DNA of 60,921 nucleotides from Clostridia bacterium. GTDB lineage: Bacteria > Bacillota > Clostridia > Oscillospirales > CAG-272. The stretch is taken from contig JAFVRQ010000079.1 of the NCBI GenBank assembly GCA_017504245.1, positions 1-60,921 of the forward strand, written 5' to 3'. Each line of letters begins with the position of its first letter. The first letter of the stretch is position 1. Made by a program: the position numbers and the translations under genes. The notes below the pieces were generated by a model. The model worked only from the letters and a program-made list of their open reading frames with translations, did not search any database and had not been told where the DNA came from. This document shows, piece after piece, positions 16,708 to 25,123 of the stretch.

Positions 16708-19260
16708 TTATTCTGTGTACTTCAAGTAGGATGCACCACTACCAACAACTTCTCCGATAGATGTAGTGGTTGTTCCGGTTGCCGTTCCATAGCTGTAGCA
16801 GTTAGTTGCAGTTTTATTGATCATACCAAAAACGCCTCCAACATAACTCTTTCCGGAAATATTACCATAGTTTACACAATCAGAAAGAGTACCCTTTGCA
16901 TCTTTAGAAGCACCGCCAATACCGCCAATATATGAATTAGCAGTACTTGTAACGTCACCAAAGTTTGTGCATCCGGTAATCGTACCTTTAGCAAAGCCGG
17001 CAATACCACCTATCTGATAGCTTGTTGCATTAATATTACCATAATTCACGCAATTTATCGCATAAGATACAGTATCTTGAGCAAGCCAACCAACAACACC
17101 GGCTACCTGCTGAATACCTGTAACATTTACATAGTTAGTTATGTTTTCAACAGTAGCATTTTGCAAATAGGATACTAAACCTGCCACTCCCTTTGCTTCG
17201 GTTGTTGTAACTGTACCGTATGTGCTCAAATTCTTGATATAACCATCTATAAGCATACCAAACAAGGACTGTGTAGCATTTATACCCTTAATTGCACAGT
17301 TATTTCCATCAAAATATCCGTGGAATACTTTGCCTGCTGTATAGCCACCGATCTTCAATTCATTACCGTTAAGGTTGATGCTCTTTGTCATCTTAAAATA
17401 CTGACCCTTGAAGTTAGTAGCACCTTTAGCTGCATCGTTTACAACCTTTGCAATATATGCAAGATCCGCGCCACTCTGAACGAGGTAAGGATCTTCAGCC
17501 GTACCCGAGCCGGCAAGAGATGTACTTACGCTTGTACCGTCCCAAACGTCAACTTCAGAATAGTAAATTGTAAATGTATAAGTTGCTGCTGCATCGTGGA
17601 AGCCGAACTTCACATATTCGTGAGAAGCTGTTCTGCCTGCAATTTCACGAGCATTGATAGTTGCGATAGAATTTGTCAACGTAACGTCTTCTTCAACTGA
17701 CTGTGTATAAGTTCCTTCTGCAAATGCATAGTTATATGTATATGTAACCTTTGTTGCAGTAACGTTAAGTGTTACTGAAGCGGGTGCTAAGGTTTCTGTT
17801 GCAGTATGAGTAGCATCGTTTCCGCAAACCTTAGTTGCCGTGCAAGTTAATTCGTCTGCAGACCACAAATATGATAATTCATATGCGTGACCAAGAGCTG
17901 GAATCTCTTCCTGTGCAACGGTTGTTTCACCGCAAACCGTACACTTCTTACCTTCTGTAAGACCTGCTTCCGCACAAGTTGCTTCCTTACCCGAAAGAAC
18001 GGATTCTTCGTGACCGTAAGCATTAACTACTTCTTGTGCAACAGTGATTTCACCGCAAACTGAACACTTCTTGCCCTCTGTAAGACCTGTATTAACGCAA
18101 TCGGGCTCAACTGCGGGAATTACTTCTTCTGTATGATCAGCCAAAGGAAGTGCCTTTGTTTCTCTGCTGATTTCTTCGCCACAATTTGCACATTTAACAA
18201 CGCTCTCGTAAGAACCTGCTACTGTGCAAGTTGATTCAACTCTGTTTTCTTCAACCGCATCTGCAGGAACGTGATCTGTGCAAAGATCTGTTTCACAAAC
18301 GTCGCATTCATAGTCGCCGTTTTCGTCCTTATGTCCTGCTGCCGGAACTACTTCCTGTGCAATAAGTGTTTCACCACAAACCGAGCACTTCTTTCCGTCT
18401 GTAAGACCTGTTTCCGTACAAGTTGCTGCCGTGCCCGCTACTGTTTCTTCTGTATGTCCGAGTGGTGAAACTCTTGTTTGAGCAACGAGAATCTCACCGC
18501 AAACTGAACATTTCTTGCCCTCTGTAAGACCTGTTTCCGTACAAGTGGGGGCCTTAGCCGCTATAACCTCTTCGGTATGACCGAGTGCCGCAACCACTTC
18601 CTGTGCAATGAGAACCTCGCCGCATACTGAACAGTGCTTACCTTCTGTAAGACCGGTGCTGTCACAATCTGCCGCAACTGCCGCATCAACTACTTCAGTG
18701 TGTCCGAGAGCATCAACTACCGTTTGCGCAACAAGAACCTCATTACATACTGAACAGTGCTTTCCTGCAGTCTTACCTGCTTCCGTACAAGTTGCTGCCA
18801 CTGCCTCATCAACTACTTCAGTGTGTCCGTTTTCTTTGATTTCCTTCTGTTCAACGAGAACCTCGTCACATACTGAGCAATGCTTACCCTCTGTAAGACC
18901 CTTTTCGGTACAAGTGGGCTCGCGCATTTCGTCAATAACTTCCTTGTGTCCCTCGTGAGGAATTACTTCCTGAGAAACGATTACTTCCATACATACCGAG
19001 CAGTATTTACCTTCAGTAATACCGTCTTCCGTACAAGTAACCTCTTTGCCGTTTTGTGTAACAACCGTGTGCTCGGCCTTTTCGCCGTAGCTTTCGCCGC
19101 ATTTTTCACATACGGCTGCTTCCGTACACGTTGCCGTGCCGCCTGCGTGCTCGCAAGCCGCGGGAGTTGTGGGCACGGGATCCTCGCCGCAAGCAGTAAA
19201 TACTGCAAGCGTAAGAACGATAACCATTACCACTATGAGTGTTTTAATGATGTGTTTCAT
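16708..19260 (-). CDS. Lipoprotein with Cys-rich tandem repeats and GLUG repeats
   Basis: After a lipobox (FTAC) come about eight modules of some 41 residues, residues 50-455, each with the pattern C-x10-C-x2-C-x14-H (example TEGKKCSVCGE...LGH). The regular three Cys and one His suggest a small zinc-binding or disulphide-linked fold. A linker domain and then GLUG-type repeats (GGIAGFAKG, NCVNYGNI) form the last 230 residues, as in the metallophosphoesterase lipoprotein downstream. No catalytic domain is visible, so it may be an adhesin or substrate-holding protein. Ribosome site AAAAGGAG. Confidence 0.75.
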   Translation of the reverse strand: MKHIIKTLIVVMVIVLTLAVFTACGEDPVPTTPAACEHAGGTATCTEAAVCEKCGESYGEKAEHTVVTQNGKEVTCTEDGITEGKYCSVCMEVIVSQEVIPHEGHKEVIDEMREPTCTEKGLTEGKHCSVCDEVLVEQKEIKENGHTEVVDEAVAATCTEAGKTAGKHCSVCNEVLVAQTVVDALGHTEVVDAAVAADCDSTGLTEGKHCSVCGEVLIAQEVVAALGHTEEVIAAKAPTCTETGLTEGKKCSVCGEILVAQTRVSPLGHTEETVAGTAATCTETGLTDGKKCSVCGETLIAQEVVPAAGHKDENGDYECDVCETDLCTDHVPADAVEENRVESTCTVAGSYESVVKCANCGEEISRETKALPLADHTEEVIPAVEPDCVNTGLTEGKKCSVCGEITVAQEVVNAYGHEESVLSGKEATCAEAGLTEGKKCTVCGETTVAQEEIPALGHAYELSYLWSADELTCTATKVCGNDATHTATETLAPASVTLNVTATKVTYTYNYAFAEGTYTQSVEEDVTLTNSIATINAREIAGRTASHEYVKFGFHDAAATYTFTIYYSEVDVWDGTSVSTSLAGSGTAEDPYLVQSGADLAYIAKVVNDAAKGATNFKGQYFKMTKSINLNGNELKIGGYTAGKVFHGYFDGNNCAIKGINATQSLFGMLIDGYIKNLSTYGTVTTTEAKGVAGLVSYLQNATVENITNYVNVTGIQQVAGVVGWLAQDTVSYAINCVNYGNINATSYQIGGIAGFAKGTITGCTNFGDVTSTANSYIGGIGGASKDAKGTLSDCVNYGNISGKSYVGGVFGMINKTATNCYSYGTATGTTTTSIGEVVGSGASYLKYTE
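17890..19110. repeat. Tandem coding repeats, about 123 bp each
   Basis: The Cys-rich modules of the lipoprotein are repeated at DNA level with a roughly 123-bp period (recurrent segments encode EGKKCSVCGE). Such tracts can gain or lose units by recombination, so copy number may differ between strains and short-read assemblies may have collapsed it. Confidence 0.65.
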
Positions 19261-19333
19261 AGTTTTTTCTCCTTTTAATTAAGATTTTTTATGATTAATT
19301 AAATAATCAACTAACTAAAAATTGTGTCTTCCT

Positions 19334-21610
19334 TCACCACGGTCTGTATTTTGCAACAATATCATCAAAATTGATGCTTCTGTTTATCTCGGAATGCTCA
19401 TTCAAAAATTCAACCAAATCCTCCATCTGCTCATAGGTAATGTTAATATCCCCGTCGCAAATAGTAACTCTGAGTGCCTTTGAATCAATCCAAAACAGTC
19501 TTTTTTCAAAATCCTCAACGTCTATAGGCAAATTATTGTCCTTAACGTATTGCTTAAACAATTCGTTTTCAAACAAAATTCCCGCAGGTGTGTCGAGCGT
19601 GTATTTTGTGGGAGCTTCCTTCATCTCCAACTTGTCGGGCTCGCGCTTTTCTTCAAATTTCACGCCGTCAAGCTGAATTTTCGCTTCATTAATAATCAAA
19701 TCGGTGTTCAGCGCAACGTAAACCTCATATTCTCCGCCCTCAAGCTCAAATGAGTCCGTAGCGTCGCGATAGGATTTCACGTCGTCAATGTCAACCTCGA
19801 TACTAACGCGCTCCGTGGAATTCGCCTTAACAAATGCCTTAGCAAACGCCTTTAATTCCTTAATGGGTCTGTATATATCGGAATTCTTCTTTCCTATATA
19901 TATTTGGATAACGTCCTCTCCGTCGATTTTGCTCTCATTGGTAACGTCCAAGGAAACGCTAATCTTTTCGTCCGTAACGTTATATTCAAAATTTGAATAG
20001 CTGAATTCAGAATAGCTTAGTCCATATCCAAAGGGCAAAATAAAGCCGTTTTCGTGATTATCATAATACCTATATCCAACAAAAATATCATCGTGATAAT
20101 AGGTATGATAAATATCGCGTCTTGCATATTCGTCATTGATGGGATTTTGCGAAAGTGATGAAATCCACGTTTCGGGCAAGCGTCCGCTTGGGTTGTGAAT
20201 TCCAAACAAATTGTTGAAAATTGCTTCACTCTGACCCTCACCTGCAAGGTAAGTGATAAACATCGAATTGGATTTTTCAAAAACCTCTCTAACGTTCACA
20301 ACGCTTCCGCTTACAAGCACGGTTGCAAAGGTATTAAATACCTCCTTAACCATATTCAAAACTTCAATTTGCTGAGGACGAAGATCAATAGTGCTTCTGT
20401 CAATGCCCTCGGACTCATCGTGCTGATACTGACCGAGGAATAACAACACCTTATCGTATTTGCCCTGATATTTTTGCAATTCTTCCGCAGTAACGGTTGC
20501 CTTTTCCTCGTCGAAGCACTCAATGAAGTCATATTCAACACCGTTTTCATTCAAAACGTCAAGGAACGTTGTGTCGCGGTATGCATTAACCCAACCGCTT
20601 CCCTTTCCAACGAATCGCGCGTGATTTGCAAAATATCCAAGCACCAAAATCTTGTTATTCTTCGCTATTGGCAAATAAGCGTTCTCGTTTTTAACCAAAA
20701 CGAGAGTTTTGTCCGCCACACTCACCGCCTGCGCGTGAAGCTTGTCTAAGTCAAGCTCCAAAAGCGGCTTCGTGTCCTTAAATTTTGAAATAGTTTGATA
20801 AAGCTCGTTATCCAATTTGATAAGATCCTCATCATCAAATGTCTTTCCATAACCCCTGTCCATAAAATCATAGCTCATTTTTGCCAAGGGCATTTCAATG
20901 TTAAGTCCCGTTTTAAAGGTTTTTCCCTTATCACTCACCGCGCACCAGTCCGACATAATGAGCCCCTTGAAGCCAAACTCTTTTCTAAGCTTCTTTTGCA
21001 ACAAATACTCGGATTCATTAACGTAAACTCCGTTAATTCTGTTGTAAGAGGTCATAATCGACGAAGGATTTGAATATTTGAGAGTATATTTAAAGCCTCT
21101 CAAATAAATTTCATTCAAAGCGCGAAGCGAAACCTCGCTGCTGTTCACCGTTCTTCCGTGCTCTTGAGAATTGCACGCGTAATGCTTAACACAGGCTCCA
21201 ACGCCCATATCCTCAAGTCCGTTAACGTAATTTGCCGCCAAAACACCCGTTAAATATGGGTCCTCGGAGAAATATTCGAAATTTCTGCCACACATTACGT
21301 ATCTCTTGATGTTGATTCCGGGCGCTAACAAAATATTCGTTTTGTGATGTAAGCACTCCTTTGCAATAAGCTCACCCGTTTCATAGCAAGCATCCTTGTC
21401 AAATGACGCCGCCAAGGCACTCGGTGTTGGCATACAAACAGTTTGAATTACTTCATTCTGCTCTGTAAAGCCATTTTTCAGGGGCTTTCGGAGTCCGCTT
21501 GGGCCGTCATTCAAAATAATAACGTTCTCGGGGTCGCGATAGCTCGCGATTTCCCAAGCGGAAAGCCCAGTAAGATATTTGTATCTATTATATCTTTCGT
21601 TTTTGTTCAT
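19334..21610 (-). CDS. Glycoside hydrolase family 3 (beta-glucosidase-like)
   Basis: The 758-residue protein has both GH3 domains and a C-terminal fibronectin-III-like domain. The nucleophile Asp is in IMSDWCAV and the substrate-binding KHYACN motif is present. It starts without a signal peptide and so should work in the cytoplasm. The family covers beta-glucosidases, beta-xylosidases and alpha-arabinofuranosidases. It starts 5 bp after the SASA esterase stop codon, with no strong ribosome site of its own, which points to coupled translation. Confidence 0.9.
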   Translation of the reverse strand: MNKNERYNRYKYLTGLSAWEIASYRDPENVIILNDGPSGLRKPLKNGFTEQNEVIQTVCMPTPSALAASFDKDACYETGELIAKECLHHKTNILLAPGINIKRYVMCGRNFEYFSEDPYLTGVLAANYVNGLEDMGVGACVKHYACNSQEHGRTVNSSEVSLRALNEIYLRGFKYTLKYSNPSSIMTSYNRINGVYVNESEYLLQKKLRKEFGFKGLIMSDWCAVSDKGKTFKTGLNIEMPLAKMSYDFMDRGYGKTFDDEDLIKLDNELYQTISKFKDTKPLLELDLDKLHAQAVSVADKTLVLVKNENAYLPIAKNNKILVLGYFANHARFVGKGSGWVNAYRDTTFLDVLNENGVEYDFIECFDEEKATVTAEELQKYQGKYDKVLLFLGQYQHDESEGIDRSTIDLRPQQIEVLNMVKEVFNTFATVLVSGSVVNVREVFEKSNSMFITYLAGEGQSEAIFNNLFGIHNPSGRLPETWISSLSQNPINDEYARRDIYHTYYHDDIFVGYRYYDNHENGFILPFGYGLSYSEFSYSNFEYNVTDEKISVSLDVTNESKIDGEDVIQIYIGKKNSDIYRPIKELKAFAKAFVKANSTERVSIEVDIDDVKSYRDATDSFELEGGEYEVYVALNTDLIINEAKIQLDGVKFEEKREPDKLEMKEAPTKYTLDTPAGILFENELFKQYVKDNNLPIDVEDFEKRLFWIDSKALRVTICDGDINITYEQMEDLVEFLNEHSEINRSINFDDIVAKYRPW

Positions 21611-21614
21611 AAAA

Positions 21615-23414
21615 TTAATTAACTAATTCACTAATTGAGAAGTAAGAGCCGATGTTTTCCTCTGCCTTTTCGGTAAGGTCGCCCTTAACCAAATAATTAT
21701 CTGCATTGCTCTTCACACCATCAACGCTTGAAACGTTATTGTAGTTGAAGCAAAGCATAATATCCTCGGGATTTTTCACTCCGAGATCGGCGTAGCTGAT
21801 ATAAAGCTCAAGCACAAGGCCCTCCGATTCTCCGCAATTCATAAGACCGCTTGTTGTAACGTGGAACGCAAAATTTGAAATCTTCTTATTGTAAACAAGA
21901 TTTCCGTATTCAAGCTTAATATCGTCACTATCCAGACTCAAGCCCTTGTTGTAAACTCTCAAAAGGTTAGCCGCACTCAAGCAAATCGTAGTTCTGCTTG
22001 CAATGTCGCCTTCGGTAAGGTAAATAATGAAGTCGTCGTTATTTCCCTTCTGACCCATATCACCCTTCTTCCAGTTTTCACCGTCCGTCCAAATCTCGCT
22101 ATCGCTGATTTTAGCAGCAACATAAAGACCTGAGTTACTGTTAACAATGTACACCTCACCTAAGCCGTTTGGCAATTCAAGCTTTTTTGAGCTTGTGTAT
22201 TCCGTGAGATTTCCGTCAACGTAAGGATGATTTTCAACAACGTTCACAAGGAAAGGATATTCCTTGATACCATCTGCAGTTTTTATCTTTGCATTCACCG
22301 TTTGCAAGCCCGCCGTGTTGCAATCGTATTCGGAATACTCTTCAACCTTAACGCAGCTGCTATACAAGTTGGTAAAAGTTGCCTCAACATATTTGGGCAA
22401 ATCAATCTTAACACCGAGTGGGACACTAACCGCAGGCGTGTCAATTGTTTCCACAACTCTCGTTTCGTTGTAGGAAAGAATCTCAGCAGCAATTCTGTTA
22501 CCCAAAATCATATTGCTCTCTGCACCAAAGTGCCAGGGCTCAAACGTGTTGGTGTACAAATCGCTCGTTTCAACGAAGGAAACGTTAGTCATATTTTTTG
22601 CAACGTTTTCCTGAATTGCTCTCAATGTATTGGAATACTTTGCGCTGTTGGTCAATGCCTCTGTAACAACAACGGGCATATCCGCATCGTTAAAGTAAGC
22701 TCTGAAGTCATTGATGAAATATGTCAACGTTTTTTCATATATTGCCATATTATCATCAAATTTCGCATCCTGCTCACCGTGAACGAACGCCATACCGTCG
22801 ATAACCACCTCGTATCCAAGCTCCGTAAGGTCTGCAATCGCCTTTTCAACCAAGGAATAAAGGTTTTTCGTAAGAGGACCCGTTTGTTCACCCTTCTCGG
22901 TTTCACCCACCTGATCAAAATTCAAATATGAAGCGACCTCGCTATCGTTTATCGCAGAGCTTGAATACCAATGGTCGGTAAATGTTGATCCACTTGCCGT
23001 ATATTTTACGATAACTGACTTATATTCCGCATCAAATTTGGGATATACAGAAGCCATCGTCTGACCCATACCAAGCTCAGGACCGAATTCCGAAGGATAA
23101 TCGCCGTATCCGGTCTCCAAAACATCAATGCTTTTGGATTCGTCAATTCCGGGAATATTTACCAAATCGCCCATTGGCAATCCGTCCGCCAAAATATCGA
23201 CGTCGATATTTGCTTCCTTGTCCTCTTCACTCAAATCGTTAACAAGAGCTTTACCTCTTGCGCCCGATTGACCTGCCAAAACAACAAGATGAACTCTGTT
23301 TTCCTCGTCAACCGTGTTATTATTATCAGAGGGCTCGGTTTTCTTATCGTTTTTGCACGCAACAAGGGGCAAAAGCATTAAGCAAACCAATAAAAATGCT
23401 AATAATCTCTTCAT
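21615..23414 (-). CDS. SASA-family esterase lipoprotein (second copy)
   Basis: Lipobox LVAC. The esterase domain has GQSG (nucleophile Ser), FVHGEQD and EPWHFGAES (catalytic His). An Ig-like linker and a CBM9/DOMON-type C-terminal domain follow. It is only a distant relative of the SASA protein at 14424-16622, so the two may deacetylate different positions. I start at ATG 23414 because GGAGG lies 5 bp before it; the longer frame from 23435 begins with TTG inside the end of the upstream GH43 gene. Confidence 0.85.
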   Translation of the reverse strand: MKRLLAFLLVCLMLLPLVACKNDKKTEPSDNNNTVDEENRVHLVVLAGQSGARGKALVNDLSEEDKEANIDVDILADGLPMGDLVNIPGIDESKSIDVLETGYGDYPSEFGPELGMGQTMASVYPKFDAEYKSVIVKYTASGSTFTDHWYSSSAINDSEVASYLNFDQVGETEKGEQTGPLTKNLYSLVEKAIADLTELGYEVVIDGMAFVHGEQDAKFDDNMAIYEKTLTYFINDFRAYFNDADMPVVVTEALTNSAKYSNTLRAIQENVAKNMTNVSFVETSDLYTNTFEPWHFGAESNMILGNRIAAEILSYNETRVVETIDTPAVSVPLGVKIDLPKYVEATFTNLYSSCVKVEEYSEYDCNTAGLQTVNAKIKTADGIKEYPFLVNVVENHPYVDGNLTEYTSSKKLELPNGLGEVYIVNSNSGLYVAAKISDSEIWTDGENWKKGDMGQKGNNDDFIIYLTEGDIASRTTICLSAANLLRVYNKGLSLDSDDIKLEYGNLVYNKKISNFAFHVTTSGLMNCGESEGLVLELYISYADLGVKNPEDIMLCFNYNNVSSVDGVKSNADNYLVKGDLTEKAEENIGSYFSISELVN

Positions 23415-23424
23415 TTTTACCTCC

Positions 23425-25095
23425 TTACTTACCAAGAACCACGATTTCGTTCAACGCAACTGCGGCGTCGGATTTCACGCAAATAACTACGTGGTCAGCT
23501 TCAAAGGTGTTCAAAAATTCAATAGTAAAGGCACTTGTTGGGAAAATAAATTCCTTTGCATCGTTAACGTATGAATCGTGCGCAAACTGTGCATATTGAA
23601 CAACGTTTCCGTTACCGAAATCGATGTAAACTATTTCAGACAAGAGCTTTTCATAATAAGCGCTATTGTAAATAGCAATTCCGCCTATTTCATAAGCTCT
23701 GTCGAATTTCAATTCAATAAATGAATAACCCGTGCCAAGAGAAACCTCTTTTTCCTCTTGTCCCGGAAGGTTGTAGCAGTCCACGATGTAATTATCGTTA
23801 ATTGCTCCTGCATTCGTAACGTTTTCAGACTTAACCTGCGCCGAAGGAGCGATATTATAATATCCGCTTAATTCCTCGGGAAGAGGTTGAATTGAATACG
23901 TAGGTCCATTACAAAATGGCACTCCGTTTTCATCAAAGTGAAGATAATCGAATGCAAAATAACGCTCCTCATATCTTCCGTTATTGCCCGCGCGGTTTTG
24001 ATGCGCGTGATAACCAATCATAATCTGACCACCAATCTTAAAGAAGCAATGGTGAGCCGTGCCCGAGTTAAAGCCCGTCCACTGACTGCTAACGGTTGCA
24101 TTTCCGATATTCGTTCCGGGATAACCGAGCAAAAGGTTTGTCCAAGTTCCGCCTGATTGATATGGCTTTGTGTAATTGCCAAGGGGCGAATCTGACACCG
24201 CATAGCAAACGTTATAGAATTTATCCCAACAACCGTTCACGGAATAGGTCAAATAATATTTGCCGTTTGACTTAATAATGTAAGGAGCTTCCGCAATCGG
24301 CTTGCCCTCTCTAAACATTTCCCAAGACAAGGGCTTCAAAATCGAATTCGTTGAATTCAACGCACCGGGAACAACCAAGGAAGTGTAGGTGCTCCAATCC
24401 GCCTCATAGGGACTGTTCAATTTCACACCGACGATGTGCTGATTTTCATTACTGATAACGCTGTAATACATATACATTTGTCCGTCATCATCAACAAAAA
24501 TCGTAACGTCCAATCCGCCATAGCGCGTATTTTGATCCAAGAAAATTGGACTTGTCAATCCGTCAACCTTATCATTTTGCAAGGGTCTGTAAGGTCCTAA
24601 TGGTGTATCTGCCACTACAACACTGTTGCGACGAATTCCGTCCTTGTCGTGAGCACTATAGTACATATAGTAAACTCCGTCAAAGCAGTAAAGCTCGGGA
24701 GCAAACACCTGAGGATCCGTATCGTGCTCCCAACCGTCGAACGTATCGGGATCGTATATTGCCATATGTCTTTGATAGGTTACAAAATCCTCTGTGGTAT
24801 AGCAGTCAATAACCGTATTATCTCTATCAGTAGTTCCCACTATGTAATATTTTCCATCCTCAACGTAAACGTGGGGGTCGGCAAGGGGAACGTCCTTAAG
24901 GTTGTTAACGTACCACATTGAATCGTCATAGGTGAGTTCCTTGCCGTCATATGTAAGCGCGTGATCAATGTAATCAACGCCCTCAAACAAGTTTGATTCA
25001 ACCGATTCGGAATACTTGTTTTCCTCTTTTTTACATCCAGACAAAACCGACAAGAGCATTACCGCTATCATTAAGATAGATATTTTTTTAATCAT
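23425..25095 (-). CDS. GH43-family glycosidase lipoprotein (copy B)
   Basis: Lipobox LSGC. The sequence tracks the GH43 at 5186-6832 from end to end: LADPHVYVED, VTIFVDDDGQMYMYY, IAEAPYIIKSNGKYY, and a C-terminal beta-rich domain with VDCYNL and EIVVLGK. The pair are diverged paralogues, which suggests two related linkages or side chains. Start at ATG 25095 (GGAGG 6 bp upstream); a TTG two codons earlier is less likely. Confidence 0.85.
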   Translation of the reverse strand: MIKKISILMIAVMLLSVLSGCKKEENKYSESVESNLFEGVDYIDHALTYDGKELTYDDSMWYVNNLKDVPLADPHVYVEDGKYYIVGTTDRDNTVIDCYTTEDFVTYQRHMAIYDPDTFDGWEHDTDPQVFAPELYCFDGVYYMYYSAHDKDGIRRNSVVVADTPLGPYRPLQNDKVDGLTSPIFLDQNTRYGGLDVTIFVDDDGQMYMYYSVISNENQHIVGVKLNSPYEADWSTYTSLVVPGALNSTNSILKPLSWEMFREGKPIAEAPYIIKSNGKYYLTYSVNGCWDKFYNVCYAVSDSPLGNYTKPYQSGGTWTNLLLGYPGTNIGNATVSSQWTGFNSGTAHHCFFKIGGQIMIGYHAHQNRAGNNGRYEERYFAFDYLHFDENGVPFCNGPTYSIQPLPEELSGYYNIAPSAQVKSENVTNAGAINDNYIVDCYNLPGQEEKEVSLGTGYSFIELKFDRAYEIGGIAIYNSAYYEKLLSEIVYIDFGNGNVVQYAQFAHDSYVNDAKEFIFPTSAFTIEFLNTFEADHVVICVKSDAAVALNEIVVLGK

Positions 25096-25123
25096 TATCA
25101 AACCTCCAAATCTATCAAAAAAC

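Noticed and set aside
17890..19110. Tandem DNA repeats as a satellite or CRISPR
   Set aside because: The repeats are in frame and encode regular Cys/His modules of a lipoprotein.
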